Positions 32,203-44,115 of a DNA stretch of 64,000 nucleotides are shown in pieces. Source of the stretch: Selaginella moellendorffii (lineage: Eukaryota; Streptophyta; Lycopodiopsida; Selaginellales; Selaginellaceae). The position numbers were made by a program, and so were the translations under genes. The stretch covers positions 534,968-598,967 of the forward strand of contig NW_003314268.1 of NCBI RefSeq assembly GCF_000143415.4, written 5' to 3'. Position 1 is the first letter of the stretch; each line of letters starts with the position of its first letter. The notes under the pieces were generated by a model that had not been told where the DNA came from, did no database searches, and was given only the letters and a program-made list of their open reading frames with translations.

Positions 32203-33449
32203 TTCCAGCTGCTAGCTTTTCATCTGTCAGCTCTAATTGTTGTGCATTTCTGAACAGGCGAGGAATTGCGTTCTTCTTCCAGCCACTATCAATGTGGATG
32301 CAGAGAAGGGGGAGGAGCTCACCAGTTGGACTTTCGGGATGGAAGGCGAGGATCTGAGGCTGTACAACACAGATGGTGGGAGAAAAGAATGCATGGGGAT
32401 CCTCATCCAAGTGACAGACACTCCATGCAGTTCCATGCAAGAATATGGACTGGCACTTGTGGTAGAGACAGCGTCCGCCTTCAAGATCCACCTTGCACAT
32501 CCTAGCGGCTTCCCGGAGGGGGGCAGCAGCTATGAGGAATTCCTAGAGGGAGCTAGGGAGAGGTTGTCCAGGAGGCCCATAATTTCAAAGACGCTGCGGG
32601 TCTATGAAGATCACATGGAATCCACGGACCTCACCTATGGCGATGTTCAAAAACTATATTCCAACATTGAGCCGTTGAGAGTGCCTCCAGTTCACGAAGC
32701 GAAGGGGAAGGGGGTCGATCTGGAAACTACCCCGAAGCAGAAAAGGGTGGTCAAGCTCAAGCCGACGTCCGACTCTCCTGCAGCTCCAAAAAAGAAGCTA
32801 CTCGGTGATGCCATTGCCTCGGGTTCGAACACTACACCCACCAAAAAGAAGAGCCGCAAAGAGCAGAAAGAGCAAGAAGAGGCAGCAAAAATCGTCGCAG
32901 ATAATAGTACTTGTTACTATTCCAACAAAGTATATACAATCGACGTGAGCCGTATCGAGATCCAAAGCAAATACAACCACAGGCTAGTATCTGATGAGTG
33001 GGTGGAGAAACTGAAGTAGAAGATGCTGGCAAGTCTAGTAACACCCGACATCGCAGACGTGATCCCCTACTACCGAACAATGAAGGGCGAGACAAGGTTT
33101 CCAGACTTGATCAATAGGAAGGTGTTGGACGATCAGAACATCCGGTTCTATGCCGTCTCCGGGCTTGGCGATGCAAAAGATAGTTGTGGATATTATGGTG
33201 GGCGAGGAGGTGAAGAAAGTCTTCAAGACAAGAGTTGTCCGCCTGATAAAAGGCAACTCGCCCCTCCGATCTATCATATCCATCTCCCACGCGCAGAATG
33301 TTAAGCAAGAAACGTGCTACAAATTGGGTCTGCATGAGACATTGGCACGAACACGGAAGCTCTGGGTTCAACTGAAGAAGCCACAAAAACCAGGACAAGG
33401 ACGTGCACTAGCAACTAGCGCCTGGCAGGTAAGCCTCGTTGCATGTGGC

Positions 33450-35077
33450 ATAGCATGTGGCCTCACGCCATTTCCATTGCAGGAATTCTCGAGTCTTCTC
33501 TCGAAAACACTGGGGGTCAATGACACACTCAACATCCATAACATTCTACTCGCGACAAAAGTTGTTTTTGACAAATGGGTAGATGTGCTGAGGAGGTACC
33601 ATGACGGGGAGTTGCTAAACTCAATGGGTGTGGAGGACGGCCGGAAGCCCAATGATTTGAAGCTCAACGCCTTGCGTTTCTCGCGGTCTCTAGACGACGA
33701 CAACCTTCTGACAGTGGCTAATGCTCTTCTACATGGTGAGGTAGTCTTCAACAAGACCAAAATGACTCCCGGCCATATTGTGACATACGAGGACTTGTGC
33801 ACGACTCTGAGAGCTCGTGCGCTATTGAAGGATTGGATCTTCGAGCAAGTGGAGTGAGCATCGACACCACGCAAGAGATGATGGAAGAGCTGGAGTTGTC
33901 AAATGAAGACATCGACGACTACGTGAAGGGGGCCCCCAAGTTCATCGATCTGCTGCGGGATGCCATGAAAAGTAAAGCTGAGAAGTTGGATCAGTATCCA
34001 AATTTCATTAAGAGGGATGTCGACCGCCGGCTTCAGAAACAACTCAACCCCGCAGCAGAGGCCTATCGAGAACCTTACCGGGTATACGTGAATTCAGATG
34101 AGGATCAAAGGTGGAGGAGCATCGTTTCCCGCGGAGATGAGCAGGTCAAGAACATCTTTTGTGTGATGGACTTCACAAACGAGGAGATCACTCATGCAGA
34201 TGAAGTCAGCTCCATCATTGACTTAATGGTGGGACTTGCGGAGGTGGAATCTTCAGTCCACTATATGATCTACGACTCCGAATCCTATCACAAGTTCTAG
34301 AAGGCCTTGAACGAGGTGAAGGCTCGGTTGAAAGGCAAGGAGATGCAGGAGATCCATGGGATAATGGCTAAGAAGAAGATACCGATGAATGTCCGCATCT
34401 TCACACTCGCCCTTGTTATTGGTCCTGCAGCAGAGTGGGACTGGAGTGACTTCCCAGCTTCGTTCGACAAGGCCGATCGAATTGATCTGAGGGAGGTCAA
34501 TTTACCCGTGCCTGAGGAACTGAAGACGGCTATGGAGCTTTCGAATCCAGAGAAAGCTCCAGGTGCAGCATGGGAAATGCTCAACTGGGTCTTCAACGCA
34601 ATAGCACCTGCTTCCGACTCCAAGGGCAAATGCGTTGTCGAGTACAACTGCGGTGGACTATTCTTTCGAGCTGCACTACTCAAGGGTGTCCTGTGTGTTG
34701 CGGTGACAAACTCCATTGAAGAGGTGACTTCAATGAAGCATATAATTACAGTTGCCAAAGAAAAACAGTATCTTCTCTGCGAACCTGGTGAGTACGCACT
34801 TTAAGTTTAAATGTTATCTCACAAGCTCTGTATGCAGGAGCGTGGCCACCGCCAGATGCTGAAACAGCGTTAACAGCTACTATTGGGCCGAGCTCACAAC
34901 CTGCACAAGGTAAGGTCACGTGAGGCCTCACGCCATTTTGATTATAGATCGTTGTGAATATTCAGACACGAGGACTGAAAAGCGCACTGGTGGCGTGTCG
35001 AAGAAGGACAAACAGACAAGCAATAGGAAAAAAGGAGGTACAAATTATATTTGCAATGGCGTGTGGTCTCATGCCAT
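33450..35077. repeat. Palindromes in introns 2, 4 and 5, copy 2
   Basis: They lie at 33450-33471 (intron 33429-33482), 34915-34936 (intron 34910-34947) and 35056-35077 (intron 35038-35086). Sequence and placement match copy 1. Confidence 0.8.
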
Positions 35078-36410
35078 TCCTTGCAGGAGACACTTCTTCA
35101 AAGGCAAAACAGGCAAGCACCAGCCAAGCTCAAACTGACAGTGGTCATAAAAAGCGAAAGCACGTTGGACAGTCGTCGGGATCAGAGGTGTTTGATTCGA
35201 AAAGGAAGAAGGGCAACGAAAAGATGATAGGTAATACCTCGCGGTCACCACCTCCTGACTCAAATTCCTATGGCGGACTCCCCTTCCCCAATCTCAATGG
35301 AGAGGTACAATGGATGAGGGATGCTTTTCAAGTCAGGGCCACGTTTTTCTCATCTCGTCGTCTTTAAAGGGTGCAAGAACGTGCAGAAACCATGTTAAGA
35401 CAGTCGGGTGAGGATACGGTCCTAGGTCACGCACTAAAACAGGCTATGGATGTCTTGTATTTTGAGATGGAGACTCGACCAGATGATTTTCCCAAGATGG
35501 TCCTGGAAGAACAAGCCATCCAACCTGAGCAGCCTATGGAAGAAATGCAGGAGGGGGATGAGGAGCCAGAGAAAGATAATGAGCAGGAAGAGCAGAAGGA
35601 CGAAGAGGAGGACGAAGAAGAGGAGGACGAAGAGGACTTGGATGGTCCTCACAATGGTGACGATCACAATAACAACGACGACGATGATGACGACGATGGC
35701 CAGCCTAAGGTGGCCAAAGAGCAGCGGAGGAAGGTCATACAAGACAAACCATCAGGTAAATAATAGTACATCCATTCCTAACCTTTTACCATTTCTAACA
35801 TTGTCCATGTAGGTTGCAAAGCAAATGGTAAGTAGAGATTATTCAGTTGAATTAAGATACAAACTCTAGCCTTTAGTGTCGAGGAAGGATAGTGCCAAGC
35901 AAGGTCGAAACGTATGTCCAATCCTTCAGAATCAGCAGTGCGCCCAAGTGATATCGGTCCTAGTTCCTTAATAACAGTTGATGGTAAATACAGTATAGTC
36001 GATTCAATGTGCTAATGAGTTTGTTTTTAGTAGCCAGTAGGGAGGATACCATCTCAATCGAAGGGAGATATTTGGACATGCATATGGATCCGCCAGTGGA
36101 CTCTACTTGCCTGCAAGAGTCATCAGAGCTGGTGGAGGCTACTATCCATATCAATGCCAAGCAAGCTGACCACGCTCCACTTGATGCTGCCCATACCACT
36201 GAGTCAATCTTGTCTACGTATCCAACTGACGGTGACCAGGCGCCATTGGACCCGCATGAGGCCGCCCCAGCCGCCGAGCCGGTCGTATCCTCATTTCCAA
36301 CGGACTCAACGTGTGCCCAATCGTCTGACTACGCGCCGTTGGAACCTCCCTACACCGCCCCTGCTGCCTGTTCAGTCATGTCCACTTTGCCAACGGAGGC
36401 ACCAGCTGAA

Positions 36411-36507
36411 ATGGCGTGTGATCACACGCCATCGGAACCACCCCATGCCACTGTTGAGCCAGTTGTACCAGAGTCTACAGCTGAAATGGCATGTGCCCAC
36501 ACGCCAT
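36411..36507. repeat. Two in-frame exon 9 palindromes, copy 2
   Basis: 36411-36432 is the perfect palindrome. 36486-36507 has the same arms as its copy 1 counterpart. Both stay in frame. Confidence 0.85.
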
Positions 36508-37562
36508 TGGATGCGATTGACCCCACATTGCAGAGGAGAGTATTTCCGCCCTTCACGTTTCCTCGACCAAAACCCTCTGAACGACCATCGGGAGCACCAT
36601 TCGCTAATATTGTAGATGGTAAAATTGACTTGTACCATTTTTTATGCTGACGCATTTCATTTCAGAGTCACGGCGAAAGTACTGTATCGTTTTTGATCTG
36701 AACGGTGTCCTTTTCTCCCATGAGCGTGGCTCGTCCTCGAATGTCACTGCACCCTCCAAAGCCTGCGGTCGCAAGTTGGTCAAAAGAGACAGATTCACAT
36801 TAATCACACGGGAGAAACTACGGGATCTAATAATGACCATGCGACACTTAAAACAGAGGGCCGGGTTCAATTTGCAATTGGGAGTTTGGACATCCATGAT
36901 GCGCCACAATGCATTAACGTTGCTACAGATGATGCACGATCAGACGCGAGTAATATTACCATTTGACTTTCTCCTAACGCAGGAGGATTGCTTGACTATG
37001 GTCCATGTGAGGGGTAGCAAGCCCATCTTCGTCAAGCCAGAGGCTGTAGTGATGAACCGGACTGCTAGGTCAAGTGAAATCCTCATCATCGATGACTCGC
37101 CGATTAAAACTGCAGCGAACACGCACACATATGCAGTGCACCCCATCTCTTGCAGTATGGAAACTAGGGAGAAGAAACCGTATGTTCTGGGGGACCTTGC
37201 AAAACGGCTTGGAGCGATGGTGATAGAGAACCAGCCAGTCCAGGAGGTGGCTGCAGAAATCAACCAAATGGCAGATGGAACGGTATATCAGAAGCCATTT
37301 GATCGGACAGACACCAGTCATCATTTATGGCATGTATATTGTCTAGCCAAGCACTATCCGCATCTCCATAATCTGCTCAACCGGATGGGTTCTTCGACCA
37401 CTGAACATGAGCGTGGACGTATTAGAGAAGAGATGGCATTACTATTGGGTTTAAATCCTGATAGTGTGGAGAGTGATGAAATTCCAAGATTATTGTATAG
37501 GCGTTGGAGGCAAAAAATAACAGTTTGAGATGGCATGTATTTATTTAAAAATGTAACTTATT

Positions 37563-37584
37563 ATGGCATGGGGTTCCATGCCAT
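37563..37584. repeat. Right-end palindrome, copy 2
   Basis: Arms ATGGCATG and CATGCCAT surround GGGTTC, downstream of the phosphatase stop. It is identical to 24971-24992 in copy 1. Confidence 0.85.
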
Positions 37585-37981
37585 TGTATTAATATTAAAA
37601 GACAATTCTTTGAGAGGATTTGCATTATACTAGAAGTGTTACAACATGTTACAACATGTTATTGGAAGTCTACGAAGTTGTTTTATTAATAAGGGGAAAG
37701 TAAATATTGAATGGGGACTTGGGCTCCACCTAGACTCGGAGCAACTGAGCCAATATTAAAAGGATGGAAAGAAATTGGACAACGATGACAAGGAGAAGAG
37801 AGAGGTGAAGCAGTGGCAGGGGGAGGAGAAGTGATTGAGTAGACATTTCCTTGTTTAAAATAAAATGGTATGTGCCTCAATGCAGTTGAATTTTGTTATA
37901 TTTATATACTATATAAAGGTTTGGAAACCTTATTTTACAAGTGGGATAATGACAATTCCCACTTTAACGAAATAGAGCTTC

Positions 37982-38623
37982 CATTAAGATTCTAGCTCAA
38001 GAATTTATAATCAAGCACAAGACTTCAACACCGTACTACCCTCAAAGCAATGGTCAAACAGAGTTTACAAATAAGACATTTAAGAATATCCTTAAGAAAA
38101 TCGTGAAGATAAATAAAAAAGACTGGGATGATCACATCCACAACACTCTATAGCATATCAAACCATATATAGGGTTTCAACAAATTCGACATAAGTCGCC
38201 TAAAGCATAAAAGCTTTGACACCACTCAAGTACATCATCACTGCAAATGGCAATATATTATGAGATCAACTAAGAAAAATCAATCAAGAGAAAACTACCA
38301 ACACTAGAAAAGCTTGACAAAGAAGACTATAAATAATTTAGACACTTGATGCCATTCAATCTTGAAAAAAAACCAACCATGATAGAAAAAAAAGACTAAA
38401 GAAAAATAAAGAAAATGATCAAGTACTCTAGTTTGGAGGAAACATTGAGAAAATTGACTCTAAAGTAAAGTCAAGATGGGAAGGACCATTCCTCATCCAA
38501 AAATTCAAAGCTTCGGGAACAGTAGCAATCACAACACTCGATGGCAAGCATCTCTAAATTGTTAACCTCAACAAGCTCAAGAAATACTAATTGTATGACT
38601 CAAATATCATCAACAACAACCTT
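37982..38623 (+). pseudogene. Ty3/gypsy integrase fragment, second copy
   Basis: It is nearly identical to 25390-26031, stops included. It sits between the right TIR of copy 2 and the truncated third left end. Confidence 0.8.
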
Positions 38624-38792
38624 GAAGCTCTATTTCGTTAAAGTGGGATTTATTCAGTAAAATGGGACTAGGTACAAATTTTTAAGTATTTGAAAATGAC
38701 GTGAAATTATATGTTTTTTGTCCAGGGGCTAGACATATCTGGGGCATGGTGACTAGCGCGGTGACTTTGTGTCCAGACTGAGTCCATCTGGT
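38624..38792. mobile_element. Truncated third copy: left 169 bp of the transposon
   Basis: It includes the left TIR (38624-38648) and matches copies 1 and 2 up to gtccatctggt, with one substitution seen, then passes abruptly into unrelated DNA. It shows that the tandem array once extended further or was cut by recombination. Confidence 0.85.
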
Positions 38793-39089
38793 AGTCAAGA
38801 TTATGACTTTGACACTCAAGATTACAATCTTGACAATCAGGATTCAAGAAGAAGTGGTAGTTGCCACTATGTAGAAGTAGTTAAGAGTGAGAGTTAACAC
38901 TTGATCTTTATCCCTTATCTCTATTGTACTCTTGCCTATCACCAATGCACATCCATTTACTCAAGATTTAGAGTATTTTAGTGATGTCAAGTCTATCTTT
39001 ACTTATGACCTCTTGCATAAGCCTTCTTGGGAATTGAAGTTCTCAGATTAGTTTCTAATTAACTTGTGTGTTTCAATAGTTTTTTTTAG
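38793..39089. other. Unassigned AT-rich sequence
   Basis: I see no ORF, RNA gene or repeat family that I recognise. Confidence 0.4.
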
Positions 39090-40059
39090 AGAAAGAAATA
39101 CAGTATTAACACAAAAACAATTACATCAAAAGCCCTCTAGTTTTTCTGCAATCATAGCAGTAAACCATCGCAACTAGTTCTTCACCAAACTCTCTCTCAC
39201 ATCTACAGCAAAATCATAGCAACCTGACTTCACTAGAATCTTTTAGTTTTCAATGCCACACCCCATCAATAAAGATTTGCGATACTTAACACTACTAACT
39301 TTGTTCACAATATAGACAAGCTCATGCCACTCTCTATCCAACCAAAAAAACTAATCTAATACCAAGCTACTCAAGGAGTAATAACAAGGTTCCCCAAAAA
39401 AGAATTAAGCATTATAACCCAAGTCTTCAATAACAAACTTAAACAAAAATTGTTTAGCACTTCACTACTATCCATCCCATGACTCACCATTTATAAAACT
39501 ATCATATTTAATATGCATCAAATCAAGGACTCTTGATTGCATGATGTGAATATAAATAATGAGTTCACACCTTGTTGCAAATTATCTCTCTAAAAAAAAT
39601 TTGATTTACATGTTTGATCCTTCGTTTCTGACAACTCTCTTTTCGGACTTAATTTGATTAAACCTCAAGCTTGCATTAGCATTGCCTTCAATCCAGTCTA
39701 AAAAAAGTTTATGAGAGAGCACATAATGACTACTTAAACCAATCTCTATAGTCTTAATTGATCCACTTATAATTATGCATAGGAAGGATTCATTAGTGAC
39801 GTATTAAATAGCTATGGATTAGCCTATTCACCACTTATAGCAAATCTAAGGAAGGTTTACTTTTACCCATAATACATGGAACAACTCATGGAACCACTGA
39901 TTAGCCAACATTAATCTTGCCAACTAAAGTGTAACTTTAAGTTGCTAATGTACCTCACTCACAAGCCCAAGTGCAAACTCGTACAAATGGAACATTTCAT
40001 ATACATCTTATGAGCCCAAGCGCAAGTTTATACAATCTAGTATGAAAAAGTAACTAAAA
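39090..40059 (-). mobile_element. LARD-B internal fragment, antisense and decayed
   Basis: It matches the reverse complement of the LARD-B interior near the primer-site side (for example 39300-39480 against 17060-17280, and 39600-40000 against 16540-16990). Most differences are transitions. Confidence 0.65.
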
Positions 40060-41724
40060 TGTAAGTGATTAAATTTTCTATTTTACTTTAGTCACCTAAC
40101 CACACCTTCGACCACTTGGAGGAGTTTCACTCACAACTTCCATAAGTCTTATTTCGGACTTAAGGACTTGCTAGCCCTGTAAATGACATCTATGCCACTT
40201 ATCCTTTGCACTTGGTCCAAGTGCTCCACGTGTCCGATCCCATGACTGACACCCAAATCAGCCCATTACGCTAAGGCCATGCTCATTCACTTTTGTCACC
40301 CTAGTGGTCCAAGACCACCTGTATCACAGACCCGTCTCTCAAAGACTAAGTAATTTGTCAATGAGTGGTCATCCCATAACCACATCTTAGCATCTTTAAA
40401 ATGTTAGAAAATATGGGGAACACCCTTCCCCAATATCCCTTCTTCAAATCCCACTAAGTCTCCATCCACAGCCATGCTTACCAACACTACCACTCAATCA
40501 AGGTTTAAAGGCCAAACCACTAAGTCCCACCGACCTCTGGGACTCCCTCACCATGACCATATCCTTAGTCACTACATAAAAGGGTTATTCTTCTTCCTTT
40601 CCACAATCTGGGACTTTAGGATGACATTGTCACAAATGTGACTTTGGGTAGTGAAAGTTACTTGTTGGCTAGTCCTTTTGGATATTCTTTCCTTACTACT
40701 ACGATGACAGGAGGTTGGTATTGCTAGACCCTTTATTAGTCTTTGCCTAAGCTAGTTGAGAAATTGATCATCACATGTGCACTTAGACCGGAAGGGCACA
40801 TATGATGACCAGTTTCTCAATTTTCCCGGGAGATCGACCATTCAATCTCCTGGGGGAGCTAGAGCCAGCTTTTGAACACTTTACCAAGCTACCCCACTTG
40901 TCTGTCCGTATTCACTTTAGCCTTGGACTCCTCAGTGGATATATCATCACCTAGCACGTGAGTATAACTTTCCTTGGTCATACTAGCCTTTCCTAGCCAA
41001 ACTAGCTCCACCAGAGTCTTCCCCCTACTATACTTTTGGAGCTCACCACACCCCCTAGGGTCTAGGAGATGAATGCTTTGACCTTTTACCCTCGGACTTG
41101 GACTCAGACTCGGACTCAAACTCGGTCTCAGACTCAGACTCAGTCTCGGACTTGGTCTTGGTCTTGGTCTCAGTCTCGATCTTGGACTCCATCTTAGGTC
41201 TCTCTCAAACTCTACCTCGGAGTCCGTCTCGAATCCATCTCAGACTCCACCTCAGACTCCATCTCAGGTCCATCTCAGACTCCATCTTAAACTGCATCTT
41301 GGGTCCATCTCAAACTCCATCTCAGACTCCATCTCAAACTCCATCTCGGACTCCATCTCGGACTCCATCTCAAACTCCATCTCGGGTCCATAATGACTCC
41401 ATCTTGGGTCCATATTGTACTCTATCTCAGACTCCATGTCAGACTCCTTCTTGGACTTCTTTTCGGACTTGTTCTTGACACTTTTATGTGTTATGACACT
41501 TGCCATATATCAGTCCTTCTTGTGTCCTTCTTTTAGAGACTCATTCACCAATTGCTTCGAGCTCATCTCTCGAGCACTTTGTTTGGAGTTCCACTTCTAC
41601 TCTTGACTTTCCAAGTTGGAGTTTTTAGTCCAAATATGTTACATTTGTTGGACTTCCACTTTGGCCACTAACATATGGCACCATTTCCTACTCCACTTTG
41701 GGGCTTAGGGATTTGTGTCTCACA
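40060..41724 (-). mobile_element. LARD-A LTR, decayed copy with a LARD-B LTR piece inserted
   Basis: It starts TGTAAGTGATTAAATTTT and ends TTTGTGTCTCACA, as at 4196-5812, including a degenerate CTCGGA array (41090-41470). At about 40626-40830 it is interrupted by sequence matching the first ~200 bp of the LARD-B LTR (TGTCACAAATGTGAC start). Confidence 0.7.
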
Positions 41725-42450
41725 TAAAATCCATACTCAAGGAACGAATGCAAAGTCATAACACCCAAACGTGTACCCACTTGGGTCATCGTTTTCATCT
41801 TTATATATGCAATAAGACTAGTTGCCCAATCACATTAGATAGTACTTGCTGAAACTCATCCTCTGATACCAAATATAGCATACGTGGTTTTCACCCTTTA
41901 TCCTCTAGTGATTTACTATAAGATAACCATGAAGTGGAACCTAAACCCTCAATATACCACATGTTACATGCCACGTGTCCAAGGACAGTGGAGCGAAACT
42001 TAAATTTTAGGGCCTTAAGCCACTAAATGAAAGAATGGAGCCAAATTCCCAAGCTTGCAACCAAGGAGCAAAGGAACTAAAGCACGGAGTAAGTCCTGAG
42101 TGTTCAACCCAAGAGCAAAGGGACAATAGCACAGAGTGACATTGAAATAGTCCTAAAGTATCTAACATCCCAATGCTAGAACTAGCATGCAAAATAGAGC
42201 CAAACAGAGTTTGGCACTATTTCAACATATTGGTGGCCTAACACAAGGATATCACTAATTAGCATGGTATGGAACTTAGGCTTAAACCCAAACCGGATGC
42301 AAAACAAGGATAGATACGGAAGCGAGAGCTATACTATATTATAAATTGGTTAGCCATTACCTACCCACTAACCCACTATCCCTACTATGCATTTGGAACA
42401 CCGCCCCCCCCCCCCCCTCCCCCCCCGCTCCACCGTCGATACGTATTCTA
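41725..42450 (-). mobile_element. LARD-B fragment (primer site plus LTR part), antisense
   Basis: It contains the reverse complement of the primer site (CTCTGATACCA near 41858-41868), then the LTR end with the hairpin (near 41890-41920), continuing to a C-run at 42404-42426 that corresponds to the G-run of the young LTR. It breaks off near 42450. Confidence 0.7.
42404..42426. repeat. Poly-C tract
   Basis: The run is almost pure C with a single T, expanded relative to the 11-G run of the LARD-B LTRs. It probably grew by slippage. Confidence 0.85.
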
Positions 42451-44115
42451 AACTTTGCCTATGGCCTCAATTGTCTACACCAACATTTGTGCTCTATACA
42501 AGTATCAACAGCTGGGACCAACACTTTGGACATTAATTTTAGTACATTTATCATACCATACTGGATTGATAAATTTTAGTTTTTGCCCAATATGTTTAAG
42601 CTTAACCTATGCAAGTACTAGAATGTGTCAATAGCCTTGGCAGTCTACTTGATACTCTAGTCTCTCAATAAGTGATATCTAACAAAACTAACGAGCTTCT
42701 TCCAAGTCTTTAATCGATTTGCAGAAGCAAAGCTTGGATCATCTCTAGAATTTTTAAACTTAATCTCTACAATCTCAACACTTCCATCATTGTCCTCAGA
42801 GTTACTAATTTGAGACCTTCCTCCATCTATAGATCTAGATATACCTACTGTGCTCACACTACCTTGGCTGAATGCTACCTTGGGGCATTGCTCAGTAGCA
42901 CTAGAAGCTCAATTGGCTGTTGCAAATGCCTGGGCTCTTATAAAAAAATGAGGCATAATCCCCTTGACAAGCTAAGAAAACCTAAATCTGGCATGGCTAG
43001 GAAGATCAGTATATTTCAATATTAAGTGCAGACGTGCCATTGATGTAGGGGTTGATGTGGTGGCTGCCGTATAGGCTCAACATTGGCCTATATTGTTAAT
43101 ATGTAAAAAGGAGCATCATACATTTTGATTAATGTCAGCTTGAAGATGTCCTTTGAGGAAATTGCTTTTGACAAATCTATTGCTTGAGCCTATCTATAAG
43201 ACAGGTCTTTTTGTTCCAAGAACATTAGTGACAACAAAAGTTGTAAAAAAAGTTGATGATATTCTGTATTTTGTGAAACACCACTGAGAGAACATATAAT
43301 ATCCTTCCAATTTTTTGGGTAAGAAGAATCTTGTAAAAAACACCTATCAGCTCACTACAAGACAAATATAAAGGCATGGGAGGTACATGTGAACCTTTCA
43401 CCCTGGGCAAACTATAATTACCATTCGTCTACTCTATGGCTCTTGATTTCTTCATTGGTGGTGGTAAGCTCTCTTTCCTTTTTGCATTAGATTCTGTTAC
43501 AATTGTTTTCAGTTTTCAAATGCCTAAAGTGATATTGATTTAGAGGTGACACTATTGCAAACAAGTAGAAATTATTGGGGCTCATATTGCATGAAGTATC
43601 TCACTGCTACAACTCATAACAATTTTTGGTTGCCTCTAATACTTGTCTAGTTTGAAAGAAAAGGTGAGATTCCCTTTTCATGTTCTGGTACCTATGACAA
43701 GATGCTAGACATGAGCTTCTCAAGTGAAATGGGTGCTCACACTTAGTCAGCTAATGTGAAGTTTGCTTTTTGTTCTTTCCATGTCATAATTAAGTTTAGT
43801 GATTTCAGTGGGACATTAGAAAAGGCTTGACACTTGGAAGAAAAGCTACTAGCTAGTTTGATGGACTTTATTGCTTTGAACTATAATTTTAAAGGTATGA
43901 CAATAAGAAAAAAATGTTTCTTTTGGTAACACATAACAGATTCCTTTCTTTGATGTCCTCCAATTGGCACCTAACTAAAATCATAGGATTGAATGCAAGT
44001 CATCAAAAGAGAAGAGCCTTTAACTTTACCGAACTTGCAAGTCTAGGTCCTAGGGTCATGTTATTGTTTGAGATATTAAAATAATGCAAAGGCATTATAA
44101 TATGTAAAGATGACT
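42451..44115. other. Stretch without a recognised gene
   Basis: A 66-aa minus ORF at 42657-42857 (with VEIVEIKFKNSRDD) and a 61-aa one at 43225-43410 may be relics of a gene. Neither matches a family I know, and the sequence between them is full of stops. Confidence 0.3.

Larger units (their letters stand above)
32016..37528 (+). pseudogene. ParB-like / methyltransferase-like / FCP1-phosphatase-like fusion gene, copy 2, disrupted
   Basis: Exons: 32016-32018, 32258-33428, 33483-34787, 34838-34909, 34948-35037, 35087-35755, 35813-35827, 35870-35983, 36031-36618 and 36666-37528. Disruptions: TAG 33017-33019 (CAG in copy 1); an 11-bp deletion near 33163 removing the QHSS of the ParB-like turn; a 10-bp deletion near 33852; TAG 34298-34300 (TGG in copy 1); TAA 35365-35367 (CAA in copy 1); and TAG 35890-35892 shared with copy 1. 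Positions broken here are mostly intact in copy 1 and vice versa. The final phosphatase exon is open. This copy shows that the LARD-B site in copy 1 was originally continuous coding sequence. Confidence 0.65.
26032..37981. mobile_element. Large TIR DNA transposon, copy 2 (11.95 kb, no LTR insertion)
   Basis: TIRs are 26032-26056 and 37957-37981. Gene order and most of the sequence equal copy 1. Differences: a left-end stretch at about 27133-27553 that is absent from copy 1, a different promoter block (30793-31150), a single stop in the transposase, an 11-bp and a 10-bp deletion plus several stops in the plus-strand gene, and the empty LARD-B site. Confidence 0.8.

Noticed and set aside
7488-38623. 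CRISPR-like or bacterial repeat array from the evenly spread palindromes
   Set aside because: Spacing is irregular, the sequence is spliceosomal-eukaryotic, and there are no uniform spacers or cas genes.
6824-38792. Reading the 169-bp segments at 6824, 26032 and 38624 as LTRs of one element
   Set aside because: The exact inverted partner at 25365-25389 and 37957-37981 makes them left ends of TIR elements. The third is simply a truncated copy.
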